NCBI RefSeq assembly: GCF_000599865.1
Contig: NZ_JHAC01000072.1
Location: forward strand, 1-22,782
Origin: Deinococcus phoenicis
GTDB lineage: Bacteria; Deinococcota; Deinococci; Deinococcales; Deinococcaceae
Direction of reading: 5' to 3'
DNA length: 22,782 nucleotides
Shown here: positions 1 to 10,973 of the stretch, piece by piece
Layout: the number at the start of each line of letters is the position of its first letter
Position numbering within the stretch: position 1 is the stretch's first letter
Made by a program: the position numbers and the translations under genes
The notes under the pieces: generated by a model
The model's input: only the letters and a program-made list of their open reading frames with translations
What the model was told of the DNA's origin: nothing
Database searches by the model: none

Positions 1-290
1 CCGACCCCCCCCCCCCCGCCGTAGTACCCCCCGCCCAGCCCACCGCCCCCGATGATGATCGGGCCGCTGTAGCCGCCTCCCGAGTAGCCTCCCCCGCCGG
101 AATACCCGCCGCCACCGAAGCTGCCCCCGCCCCCCGAGCTGCCGCCCGTGCTGCCCCCAAAGCCGCCCCCGGACTGCGCGGCGGCGTGTCCCAGCAGGGT
201 CAGCACGGTCAGGACCAGCGCGAGCAGGGCCAGAAAGGTCAGGACCCTCCGGAGGGTCCGCGGCGTGACAGGTGAAGTGAAGGTCGGCAT
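1..290 (-). CDS. Secreted glycine-rich protein, N-terminal part (DUF1517-like?), partial
   Basis: The ATG is at 290 and the frame stays open to the left edge, giving about 96 residues. Residues 1-18 are basic, about 19-38 are a Leu/Ala/Val signal segment ending in a likely signal peptidase I site (GHAAAQS). Then comes a low-complexity Gly/Ser/Tyr stretch with short GGGYSG-type repeats and an isolated PIIIGG. A signal peptide followed by a Gly-rich linker is typical of DUF1517/TPM-type membrane-associated proteins, but the diagnostic domain would lie outside the window, so the family is a guess. A TANNNT promoter hexamer sits 8 nt before the ATG. A run of 13 C (5-17) falls inside the Gly codons and could slip. 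It is transcribed divergently from the gene at 415. Confidence 0.65.
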   Translation of the reverse strand, partial: MPTFTSPVTPRTLRRVLTFLALLALVLTVLTLLGHAAAQSGGGFGGSTGGSSGGGGSFGGGGYSGGGGYSGGGYSGPIIIGGGGLGGGYYGGGGGV

Positions 291-298
291 GATGTCCC

Positions 299-304
299 AG
301 TGTA
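299..304 (-). promoter_or_regulatory. -10 element of the Gly-rich protein gene
   Basis: TACACT on the minus strand ends 8 nt before the ATG at 290. There is no Shine-Dalgarno sequence, so the message is probably leaderless. Confidence 0.5.
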
Positions 305-402
305 TGAGGTGAGGCCGCGCCGGGTTCCCGCGACGTGAAGGGAGGCCCAAGAGACCGGGGCGCGCGGACGCCTCATTTCCGCCCACCGCCCGCGTCAGCC
401 CC

Positions 403-408
403 TACACT
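403..408 (+). promoter_or_regulatory. -10 element of the small acidic protein gene
   Basis: TACACT ends 6 nt before the ATG at 415. There is no ribosome binding site, which fits a leaderless transcript. No good -35 is seen 17 nt upstream. Confidence 0.55.
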
Positions 409-414
409 CCGGGC

Positions 415-807
415 ATGACGGCAGACACCACCATCGACCTGACACTGGAGCAGTGGGACGCCTTCCTGGCGAATCTCTACGAGCGCGGCGACCGCCTGGA
501 GAGGCGCGAACCGGGCGGCGAGTATCCCGCCGACGAGGCCGTGGACGCCTACGTGCTGAGCGGTCACGCCGAGGCCCTGCGAAGCGCGGAGGTGGACGGC
601 GACCTCTGGGGCACCCTCGCGGACATCGAGGAGGAGGCCGGGGACGAGGAGGAGGCGTGGGCGAAGGTCAAAGCCTTTTATCTGGACCGGGGCTGCCTGC
701 TGCTGCGCGTTCATGGCACCGAGGAACCCGAGGAATGGCTGCTGGAAGAGGGGCTGGCCCGGCGGCTGGGGCTGCTGGGGGGTCAGGCGGCGGTAAACCC
801 CGGCTGA
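415..807 (+). CDS. Small acidic hypothetical protein
   Basis: This encodes 130 residues that I do not recognise as a named family. It is strongly acidic, especially residues about 75-100 with Glu/Asp runs, and has no signal peptide or membrane segment, so it is probably cytoplasmic. Helix-forming composition with Trp-Gly and Glu-Glu-Trp motifs suggests a compact folded protein. The ATG at 415 is chosen because a TACACT hexamer lies 6 nt upstream, the layout shared by most genes in the window. It runs in the same direction as the LEA-like gene that starts 46 nt later, but that gene has its own -10 element, so the two are probably separate transcripts. Strong competing ORFs on other frames are GC-rich shadows. 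Confidence 0.7.
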   Translation: MTADTTIDLTLEQWDAFLANLYERGDRLERREPGGEYPADEAVDAYVLSGHAEALRSAEVDGDLWGTLADIEEEAGDEEEAWAKVKAFYLDRGCLLLRVHGTEEPEEWLLEEGLARRLGLLGGQAAVNPG

Positions 808-840
808 ACGGGCGCTCATCTGTTCATGAGAACCCGGGCC

Positions 841-846
841 TACGCT
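841..846 (+). promoter_or_regulatory. -10 element of the LEA-like gene
   Basis: TACGCT ends 7 nt before the ATG at 854, with no ribosome binding site between them. Confidence 0.55.
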
Positions 847-853
847 GAGCATC

Positions 854-1531
854 ATGTTTGAACGCGAAGAACGTCACTTTCCGCTGAAGCGCCTCCTGAT
901 CCTGGGTGCCCTGATCGGGGGCGCGGCGTATTACCTCAGCCGCGAGCAGAACCGCAGGATGCTCGACCAGAAGCTGGCCGACCTCGGCCTCAAGGACGCC
1001 GCCGAGAACGTGGGCGACAGCGTCGCCAAGGGCTGGGAGAAGACCAAGGACGCTGCGGCCAGCGCCGGACACGTCCTGGCCGACAAGGCGGGCGAGGTCA
1101 AGGACGCCGTGCAACAGGGCGGCGCGCAGGCGGGGCTGGACAAGGCCAAGGACGTGGCGGGCGAGGCCAAGGTGGCCGTGCAGGGCGCTGCCGCCGAGGC
1201 CAAGGACGCCGCACGTGACGTGGCCGACACCGCCAAGGACCAGGCGCAGGACGTGAAGCCCCGCCTCCAGGACGCCAAGCAGAACGCCCAGCAGGCGGCC
1301 AGCCAGGCCAAGGATCAGGTGCAGCAGACGGCCGCGAACGTCAAGGCCGACGCCCAGCAGAACATGCAGCAGGCGAAGAACCAGGCGCAGGATGCAGCGG
1401 CCAACGTCCGCGAGGGTGCCCAGAACGTGAAGACCGACGTTCAGAACGCCGCGCAGAATGTCAAGACCGATGCCCAGAACGCCGCCAACAACGCGAAGAA
1501 CAACGTCAAGGACGCCGAACGCCGTATGTAA
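854..1531 (+). CDS. Membrane-anchored LEA-like (group 3) desiccation protein
   Basis: This 225-residue protein has one hydrophobic segment (about residues 12-29) followed by roughly 190 residues of Ala/Lys/Asp/Gln-rich, Cys-free, Pro-poor sequence. The low-complexity part is built from imperfect 11-residue units; the clearest three are 190-200, 201-211 and 212-222, the first two differing at one residue. This composition and periodicity are those of group 3 late embryogenesis abundant proteins and YtxH/apolipoprotein-like amphipathic helices. LEA-like proteins in Deinococcus are linked to desiccation tolerance, where they are thought to protect proteins or membranes when water is lost. The N-terminal anchor suggests action at the cytoplasmic membrane; which side is not clear. 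It is monocistronic, with its own -10 and an intrinsic terminator at 1553-1577. Confidence 0.85.
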   Translation: MFEREERHFPLKRLLILGALIGGAAYYLSREQNRRMLDQKLADLGLKDAAENVGDSVAKGWEKTKDAAASAGHVLADKAGEVKDAVQQGGAQAGLDKAKDVAGEAKVAVQGAAAEAKDAARDVADTAKDQAQDVKPRLQDAKQNAQQAASQAKDQVQQTAANVKADAQQNMQQAKNQAQDAAANVREGAQNVKTDVQNAAQNVKTDAQNAANNAKNNVKDAERRM

Positions 1532-1552
1532 GCCCCCGGTGGACGCCGTCAG

Positions 1553-1577
1553 AACCTCCCCATGCGGGAGGTTTTTT
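1553..1577 (+). terminator. Rho-independent terminator of the LEA-like gene
   Basis: An 8-bp perfect stem (AACCTCCC / GGGAGGTT) with a CATGC loop is followed by six T. It lies 22 nt after the LEA stop codon. Confidence 0.85.
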
Positions 1578-1614
1578 CGTGACGCTCACCCCGCGCCGCT
1601 CTCCCCCACCCCGC

Positions 1615-1620
1615 TAGACT
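1615..1620 (+). promoter_or_regulatory. -10 element of clpS-clpA
   Basis: TAGACT ends 7 nt before the clpS ATG at 1628. No ribosome binding site lies between, so clpS is probably leaderless. Confidence 0.55.
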
Positions 1621-1627
1621 CTGCGGC

Positions 1628-1945
1628 ATGACGCGCAGGGATCAGGGGGGCCGTACCCAAACGCTGGAACGCACGGGCACCCAGCGCCCGAGGCTGTACC
1701 GGGTGCTGCTCCTGAACGACGACTACACGCCGATGGACTTCGTGGTGGAGGTGCTCTCGCGCCACTTCCGCAAGACGGAAACCGAAGCGCAGCTCATCAT
1801 GCTGGCCGTCCATCACAAGGGGCAGGGCGTGGCGGGGGTCTACACGCGCGACGTGGCCGAGACGAAGGTCGCGCAGGTGACGGCCCAGGCCCGGCAGGCG
1901 GGCCACCCGCTGCGGCTGGTGGCGGAACCGGAGACAGGCGAATGA
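1628..1945 (+). CDS. clpS: ATP-dependent Clp protease adaptor ClpS
   Basis: ClpS binds proteins carrying destabilising N-terminal residues and hands them to ClpA for degradation by ClpAP (N-end rule). The protein is 105 residues, normal length, with a disordered N-terminal tail (about 1-20) and a single ClpS domain (about 22-100). The hallmark [13 protein letters not shown] is at 27-39: N30, D31 and D32 are the acidic/amide residues that hold the substrate alpha-amino group, and M36 matches the hydrophobic gatekeeper of the pocket. H62 in LAVHHKG matches the conserved pocket histidine. It is followed 10 nt later by clpA, the standard partner, in one operon. The assignment is firm. Confidence 0.97.
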   Translation: MTRRDQGGRTQTLERTGTQRPRLYRVLLLNDDYTPMDFVVEVLSRHFRKTETEAQLIMLAVHHKGQGVAGVYTRDVAETKVAQVTAQARQAGHPLRLVAEPETGE

Positions 1946-1955
1946 GGAACACACG

Positions 1956-4178
<2,223 letters not shown>

Positions 4179-4231
4179 AGCCGGATCTTCACCCTCCGCT
4201 GAGCCGGGCACGCCCGAGCTGGCAAAACAGG

Positions 4232-4237
4232 TACGGT
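4232..4237 (+). promoter_or_regulatory. Possible -10 element of the YidD-like gene
   Basis: TACGGT ends 5 nt before the ATG at 4243. The gap is slightly shorter than the 6-8 nt seen at most genes here. Confidence 0.4.
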
Positions 4238-4242
4238 GACGC

Positions 4243-4551
4243 ATGGCCCCCCTCGACACCCTCACCCTCTCCGGCATCCGCCTCTATCAGCGGCACCTCT
4301 CGCCACGCAAGGGCTTTTGCTGCGCCCACGCGGCGCTGCACGGCGGCGAGTCGTGTTCGGCGGCGGTGGCACGCATCATCCGGGAAGAGGGCGTCGTGCG
4401 GGGCCGCCCGCGCATCGCGGCCCGCGTTGGCGAGTGCCGAAGGGCGCATACGGCCCTTCATGGCGGCTCGCCCCTGGCGGTGGGGTCGGGCGTGGAAACA
4501 CGCGGCGTGTGCTGCCTGGGACCAATTCCGATTCCCTTCCGCTGCGGGTAA
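4243..4551 (+). CDS. yidD: YidD-like membrane protein insertion efficiency factor
   Basis: The 102-residue protein opens with an amphipathic helix and the pattern GIRLYQRHLSPRKGF (11-25), followed by a Cys-His cluster and GGESCSAAV (35-43). This matches the YidD/DUF37 family signature (aromatic-Gln-x-x-x-Ser-Pro, Cys, Ser-Cys-Ser). YidD is a small peripheral inner-membrane protein that assists YidC-dependent membrane insertion. This copy belongs to the divergent branch in which the usual C-x-F-x-P-T-C-S is replaced by a CAH...LHGG...SCS form. It also has a C-terminal Cys-rich tail, giving seven Cys in total. No rnpA, rpmH or yidC is adjacent, unlike in many bacteria. It converges on the oxidoreductase gene. 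The family is likely; the function in this branch is inferred. Confidence 0.72.
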   Translation: MAPLDTLTLSGIRLYQRHLSPRKGFCCAHAALHGGESCSAAVARIIREEGVVRGRPRIAARVGECRRAHTALHGGSPLAVGSGVETRGVCCLGPIPIPFRCG

Positions 4552-4575
4552 ACGGCCCGGAGACAGACAGCCCAG

Positions 4576-4609
4576 AGGCGGCGAGGCCACCGCTCCGGCC
4601 CCGCCGCCT
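4576..4609. terminator. Strong hairpin between convergent genes
   Basis: An 8-bp stem (AGGCGGCG / CGCCGCCT), a one-base mismatch, a further 4-bp stem (GGCC/GGCC) and an 8-nt loop lie between two converging stop codons. There is no T-run, so it is a candidate bidirectional terminator or RNA 3' end stabiliser. Confidence 0.45.
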
Positions 4610-4622
4610 GCCTGGGGCCGCC

Positions 4623-5729
<1,107 letters not shown>

Positions 5730-5734
5730 AGGCC

Positions 5735-5740
5735 ACCGTA
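5735..5740 (-). promoter_or_regulatory. Possible -10 element of the oxidoreductase gene
   Basis: TACGGT on the minus strand ends 5 nt before the ATG at 5729, the same hexamer and spacing as at 4232. Confidence 0.4.
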
Positions 5741-5835
5741 ACGACTTGAGGCCATGCCTGCTTCCGGACACGCTTCAGCAGTTCTTCAGAAGGGGGCAGG
5801 TCAAAGGGCGGACGCGCGGCCCACGTGCCCTCCCC

Positions 5836-5841
5836 TACGCT
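5836..5841 (+). promoter_or_regulatory. -10 element of the first GNAT gene
   Basis: TACGCT ends 7 nt before the ATG at 5849. No ribosome binding site is present. Confidence 0.55.
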
Positions 5842-5848
5842 GGGGCGA

Positions 5849-6400
5849 ATGCCCGAACTCACCCTCAGGGAAAGACGCGCCGAAGATCTCCCGGTCCAGT
5901 GGCGCTGGGAACACGCCGAGACCGCGCCGGAATGGAAACGCTGGGACGCGCCCTACTTCCATGAGCAGGCGCAACCGGCCAGCCTGACGCTGGAGGCGTT
6001 CACCGCCAGAGCGGGGACGCGCCCTCCATCGGCCCACAGCCGCGTCATCGCGCTGGACGGCGTGTGCATCGGGCAGGCCAGCCGCTGGGAGGAAGCCCCG
6101 GCGGGCGGCGGCTGGTGGGAACTGGGCCTGCTGATCTACGACCCCCGGCACTGGGGCGGCGGCCTGGGGACGCGGGCGCTGGACCTGTGGACAGGCGCGA
6201 CCTTGCAGGAGACGGACGCACACGTGGTCATGCTGACGACCTGGAGTGGCAACGAGCGGATGATCCGCGCGGCACACCGCACCGGCTACCGCGAATGCGG
6301 GCGCGTGCCGGAAGCGCGGCTGTGGCAGGGCCAGCGTTGGGACAGCGTGCGCCTGTGCCTGCTGCGGCGGGACTGGGAAGCCGGGACTGGGAGGCGCTGA
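5849..6400 (+). CDS. GNAT family N-acetyltransferase (paralogue A)
   Basis: This 183-residue protein has one RimJ/RimL-type GNAT fold. Visible features are an N-terminal RERRAEDLP strand-helix start, WDAPYF (32-37), the strand GLLIYD leading into HWGGGLGTRAL, which is the acetyl-CoA pyrophosphate loop (motif A), and TWSGNERMIRAAHRTGYRECGR, the Asn and aromatic-containing motif B. GNATs transfer acetyl from acetyl-CoA to an amine; the acceptor is unknown. It is a close paralogue of the gene at 7805, sharing GGGWW, LIYD, WSGNERMIRAA and the C-terminal DSV.L.LLR segment. The start at 5849 is supported by the -10 placement; an in-frame start at 5825 would lie upstream of the promoter hexamer. It converges with the next gene, with stops 10 nt apart. 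Confidence 0.88.
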   Translation: MPELTLRERRAEDLPVQWRWEHAETAPEWKRWDAPYFHEQAQPASLTLEAFTARAGTRPPSAHSRVIALDGVCIGQASRWEEAPAGGGWWELGLLIYDPRHWGGGLGTRALDLWTGATLQETDAHVVMLTTWSGNERMIRAAHRTGYRECGRVPEARLWQGQRWDSVRLCLLRRDWEAGTGRR

Positions 6401-6410
6401 CGGAAGGCCT

Positions 6411-6962
6411 TCAGAACAGCCGCTCAAAGGCTTCCGGGTAGAGGGTGACCAACCCTTCCCCGTCCACCTGCACCTCGGCCCTGAAGCCCGACTCCAGATT
6501 CTCGTAGCGGTACAGCTCGGCGGCCAGGCGGGTGTAGCGTTGCCGCACGGCGCGCACGTCCAGCGAAGGCACGCCTATCCACGCCGCGCGCAGGACGGCG
6601 CTGCCGCCCACCTCCAGCCCCAGGCGGCGGATGGGCAGCGTGTTCGTCAGCGGCGTGGCCTGAAGATCCACGTCGGTGCAGCCCTCCAGCTCGGACCAGG
6701 GCCGCCCCGCACCGTCTGTCCAGTGGCCTGCCCCGTCGCGGTGGAGGGTCAGTGCGCGCCCCGCCCGCAAGCTCAGCCGGAGGCAGCTGGGATGACCGTC
6801 CGGCTGGGCCTCCAGCCCGTAAGCCAGGGTGAAGGGCTGCCCGTCCTCCAGGCCGACCACCACGCCCTCCGCCCGCGTCCAGGGCGTCAGGTGGAGATGC
6901 TCCAGGCTGGGCCGCGCCGGGTCCAGACCGCGCCAGAGAACCGAAATGGGTGCCAGGGACAT
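6411..6962 (-). CDS. Putative glycolipid-binding protein (DUF1089-like)
   Basis: The product is 183 residues with no signal peptide or membrane segment. It matches the putative glycolipid-binding family known from the Pseudomonas PA1994-type structure. The features are an early W-R-G-L.....E-H-L, an all-beta body, WTDGAGRPWSELEGCTDVDL (81-100), the diagnostic TPLTNTLPIRRL just after it, and QRYTRL followed by a C-terminal VDGEGLVTLYPEAFERL. The fold resembles lipid-binding barrels, and ligand binding has been proposed rather than well proven. It is transcribed divergently from the GNAT gene at 6998, with only 35 nt between the start codons, so the two promoters overlap. Confidence 0.82.
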   Translation of the reverse strand: MSLAPISVLWRGLDPARPSLEHLHLTPWTRAEGVVVGLEDGQPFTLAYGLEAQPDGHPSCLRLSLRAGRALTLHRDGAGHWTDGAGRPWSELEGCTDVDLQATPLTNTLPIRRLGLEVGGSAVLRAAWIGVPSLDVRAVRQRYTRLAAELYRYENLESGFRAEVQVDGEGLVTLYPEAFERLF

Positions 6963-6967
6963 GCCCG

Positions 6968-6973
6968 AGCCTA
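6968..6973 (-). promoter_or_regulatory. -10 element of the glycolipid-binding-like gene
   Basis: TAGGCT on the minus strand ends 5 nt before the ATG at 6962. It lies 11 nt from the divergent -10 at 6985. Confidence 0.45.
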
Positions 6974-6984
6974 CCCGCCCGGGA

Positions 6985-6990
6985 TACCCT
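6985..6990 (+). promoter_or_regulatory. -10 element of the second GNAT gene
   Basis: TACCCT ends 7 nt before the ATG at 6998. No ribosome binding site is present. Confidence 0.55.
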
Positions 6991-6997
6991 GCCCCGC

Positions 6998-7558
6998 ATG
7001 CCTCCCCACCTGCGGCCCGCAGCCCCCGCCGACGCCAGCTTTGCCGCCCCGCTGATACAGGCGACCATCGGGGCCATCGGGCACACGCTGACGGGCGAGC
7101 GCCGGGACGAGGCGGCGGCAGAGGTGCTGGCCGACTTTTTCAGGCAACCGGGCAACCGCCTGAGCTTCCGGAACACGCTGATTCTGGACGAGGCGGGCAA
7201 ATCCCTGGGGCTGGCCGTCCTCTACCCTGGCGCAGAGGCGCAGGCGCTGGACGAACCGTTCCGCGCGCGCCTCCACACGCTGGGCCTGCCTGACCGGATC
7301 GACCCGGAGGCCATGCCGGGCGAACTGTACCTGGACACGCTGGCGGTGGCACCCCAGGCGCGGGGGCGGGGCCTGGGTAGCGTCCTGCTGGACGGTTGCG
7401 CGGAGCGGGCCGCCGCGCTCGGCCTGCCCCTGGGCCTGCTGGTGGAGGAAGGCAATCCGGCGGCGCGGCTGTACGCCCGGCACGGCTTTCTCCCCGTGGG
7501 AACGCGCGAGGTGGCCGGGCACCGGTACACGCACCTGACGCGGCCCGCCGGGGCGTAA
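6998..7558 (+). CDS. GNAT family N-acetyltransferase
   Basis: This 186-residue GNAT protein is of a different subfamily from the two paralogues beside it. The N-terminus has LRPAAPADASFAAPLI (5-20) typical of GNAT helix 1. The core motif A, LDTLAVAPQARGRGLGS (about 113-129), contains the Q/R-x-x-G-x-G/A acetyl-CoA loop, and LLVEEGNPAARLYARHGF is a classic motif B with the Asn and Tyr that contact CoA. The acceptor is unknown. The start at 6998 is chosen because TACCCT lies 7 nt upstream; an in-frame start at 6950 would place the N-terminus inside the divergent gene. No terminator is seen at its 3' end. Confidence 0.87.
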   Translation: MPPHLRPAAPADASFAAPLIQATIGAIGHTLTGERRDEAAAEVLADFFRQPGNRLSFRNTLILDEAGKSLGLAVLYPGAEAQALDEPFRARLHTLGLPDRIDPEAMPGELYLDTLAVAPQARGRGLGSVLLDGCAERAAALGLPLGLLVEEGNPAARLYARHGFLPVGTREVAGHRYTHLTRPAGA

Positions 7559-7561
7559 CCT

Positions 7562-7702
7562 TCACCCCACGGCACTCCCCGCAGGCAGCACGTCCACCAG
7601 ACCCCAGGGCTGGGGCTTGACCGGGGCGGAAACGTTGGCGCAGGACAGCAGCACGGCGGCGTCCTGGGCGGGCAGGGCGAAAACAGACTTCACGGGCGTC
7701 AC
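7562..7702 (-). CDS. Possible small ORF or gene remnant
   Basis: On the minus strand a GTG-started frame of 46 residues ends at 7562. It reads like protein, with VKSVFALPAQDAAVLLSCA and KPQPWGLVDVLPAG segments, and fills most of a 246-nt gap between two GNAT genes. I recognise no family and see no promoter at leaderless spacing. The frame stays open further upstream but with arginine-rich, shadow-like sequence. It may be a small gene or the degraded 3' end of one. Confidence 0.28.
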   Translation of the reverse strand: MTPVKSVFALPAQDAAVLLSCANVSAPVKPQPWGLVDVLPAGSAVG

Positions 7703-7804
7703 CCTGGTTCGCCCAGTGTGTTGCTGCCGTGCTGGCCTCTGTTCAGGGCCGCGCCAGGACGAAAGCGAAGGCCCAGGGCACCTGGCACCGGAGCTTCTGG
7801 CATC

Positions 7805-8359
7805 ATGCGCGGCGTGAACGACCCCTCCACCTTGCCGGTGGTGCTGCGCGACCGCCAGCCGCGCGACCTGCCCACCCTGACCCGCTGGCTGTCCGATCCC
7901 GGGGTGGAGTGGCGGCGCTGGGACGCGCCCTACTTTCCCGCCGCCACGACGAACGAGACGCTACGCGCCTACGTCGAACACCTCGGCCAGACCGCCCCGG
8001 ATGCGGACGAGCGCGTGATCGACGTGGACGGTGAATGCGTGGGCATGGTGAACCGTTCGGAGGAACCTCCGGAGGGCGGCGGCTGGTGGGACCTGGGCAT
8101 CCTGATCTATGACCCGGCCGCGTGGGGCGGGGGCACCGGCACCCGCGCCCTGGCCCTGTGGGTGGCCGACACCTTCGAGTGGACGGACGCGCACGTGGTC
8201 ACCGTGTCCACCTGGAGCGGCAACGAGCGCATGATTCGCGCCGCGCGGCGGCTGGGCTTCCGCGAGTGCGCGCGGGTGCGGGAAGCGTATGTGGTGGAGG
8301 GCGAGCGTATGGACAGCGTGAAGCTGGACCTGCTGCGCGCCGAGTGGGAGGCACATTAG
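7805..8359 (+). CDS. GNAT family N-acetyltransferase (paralogue B)
   Basis: The product is about 184 residues, a close paralogue of the gene at 5849. The order of motifs is the same: RDRQPRDLP near the start, WDAPYF, GGGWWDLGILIYD, the acetyl-CoA loop AWGGGTGTRALAL, then TWSGNERMIRAARRLGFRECARV and DSVKLDLLRAEWEA. Both belong to the RimJ/RimL-like GNATs with unknown amine acceptors. Two starts are possible: ATG 7805, or GTG 7814, which has a weak CATCAT hexamer exactly 7 nt upstream. The in-frame ATG at 7718 adds non-conserved sequence and is rejected. The TAG stop at 8357-8359 lies in the terminal repeat of the MITE-like element that follows, so the original C-terminus may have been altered by its insertion. 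Confidence 0.85.
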   Translation: MRGVNDPSTLPVVLRDRQPRDLPTLTRWLSDPGVEWRRWDAPYFPAATTNETLRAYVEHLGQTAPDADERVIDVDGECVGMVNRSEEPPEGGGWWDLGILIYDPAAWGGGTGTRALALWVADTFEWTDAHVVTVSTWSGNERMIRAARRLGFRECARVREAYVVEGERMDSVKLDLLRAEWEAH

Positions 8360-8640
8360 AGCATTTGTCCGAATGACGCCGCTCTGGGGAAGGACACCTC
8401 TAACGCCTCCATTCTCCCAAACGCTCTCCCTCTTGCACTCGCTGTCTTGGGCATCGTCGTGAACGGACGCACATGAGCACGCCACTCCTCCAGAACGGAC
8501 TGTCGGTCAGAACGGACTCGCTTGAGCCAGCCTGCCCTCCCCTTGAGGACGCCTTCTTGGGCAAAACGGCACCCGGATGGGGCCTGCCCGCTGCCCGCCC
8601 GCTCGGTCAAAAAGTAGGTCTCTTTTTGACAAATGCTCTA
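8357..8640 (+). repeat. MITE-like element, copy 1 (with terminal inverted repeats)
   Basis: A perfect 13-bp inverted repeat bounds this 284-nt non-coding stretch: TAGAGCATTTGTC at 8357-8369 and GACAAATGCTCTA at 8628-8640. Each end includes a TA that could be a target duplication. In inverted orientation it shares several blocks, in the same order, with 11716-11860 (ends, ACGCCTCCATTCT, CCAAACGCTCTCC, CACTCGCT, CGCTCGGTCAAA, CTCTTTTTGACAA). It carries about 140 nt extra between the CACTCGCT and CCGCTCGG blocks. No transposase is encoded, so mobilisation would need to be in trans. Confidence 0.75.
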
Positions 8641-8644
8641 GGCT
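8639..8644 (+). promoter_or_regulatory. -10 element overlapping the right end of the MITE-like element
   Basis: TAGGCT ends 6 nt before the ATG of a 15-codon ORF at 8651. Its first two bases belong to the terminal repeat of the element. Confidence 0.45.
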
Positions 8645-8650
8645 GCCCGC

Positions 8651-8694
8651 ATGACGGCTCCCGACCGGCCCCCTCACCCCGGGAGGTCTGGGGC

Positions 8695-8698
<4 letters not shown>
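8651..8698 (+). CDS. 15-codon leader ORF upstream of the unknown gene
   Basis: An ATG placed 6 nt after a TAGGCT hexamer opens a frame of 15 sense codons (MTAPDRPPHPGRSGA). Its TGA (8696-8698) overlaps the GTG start at 8695 as GTGA. The layout suggests a leaderless mini-ORF whose translation delivers ribosomes to the downstream start. It could also be fortuitous, since stop codons are rare in such GC-rich sequence. Confidence 0.35.
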
Positions 8699-9324
<626 letters not shown>

Positions 9325-9355
9325 GATGTGGGGGCCACAGAAGGCTCTGAGTCAT

Positions 9356-9399
9356 GAACAGGAGAAGAACGCCGGAGCTTCCGCGTTCTTCTCCTGTTC
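9356..9399. terminator. 17-bp perfect hairpin between convergent genes
   Basis: GAACAGGAGAAGAACGC at 9356-9372 is exactly complementary to 9383-9399, with a 10-nt loop that can pair further (GGA/TCC). It lies between the stops at 9324 and 9441. There is no T-run, so it may be a two-way terminator or 3' stabiliser, or a small palindromic repeat. Confidence 0.5.
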
Positions 9400-9440
9400 T
9401 CGCTTGGCGCTCAGCGCACAGAGGCGCAGCCCTCCGCCGC

Positions 9441-10757
<1,317 letters not shown>

Positions 10758-10763
10758 CGCATC

Positions 10764-10769
10764 AGCATA
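10764..10769 (-). promoter_or_regulatory. -10 element of the S41 protease gene
   Basis: TATGCT on the minus strand ends 6 nt before GTG 10757, indicating a leaderless message with a GTG start. Confidence 0.55.
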
Positions 10770-10881
10770 GGGCGGACGGGTGAAGGCCATTTGAGGTGCA
10801 GGTGACCGAGGGAGGAGGAAGGAAGGCGCGGCCGCAAGTCCGCCCATGAAGGCCCCTTCACGGTTCGGGGGAAGGCTGAGC

Positions 10882-10887
10882 TATGCT
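10882..10887 (+). promoter_or_regulatory. -10 element of the ftsE transcript
   Basis: TATGCT lies 11 nt before the ATG at 10899. The transcript would start a few bases before that ATG, well upstream of ftsE itself. Confidence 0.45.
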
Positions 10888-10898
10888 GCGGCCCGAGC

Positions 10899-10973
10899 AT
10901 GACGCAACCGCCATTTCTGCCGCACGCCCACAGGCTTGCTGGCCCCGTCCCGACCCACAGGTGCCCGGCATGA
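10899..10973 (+). CDS. 24-codon leader ORF overlapping the ftsE start
   Basis: An ATG just downstream of a TATGCT hexamer opens 24 sense codons beginning MTQPPFLPHAHRL. Its TGA (10971-10973) overlaps the ftsE ATG (10970) as ATGA, the arrangement used for translational coupling. The peptide is Pro/His-rich and has no recognisable function. It may control or deliver translation to ftsE. Confidence 0.38.
   Translation: MTQPPFLPHAHRLAGPVPTHRCPA

Noticed and set aside
8473..8694. 74-codon N-terminal extension of the unknown gene
   Set aside because: It runs through the MITE-like element; the Shine-Dalgarno and GTG at 8695 give a better start.
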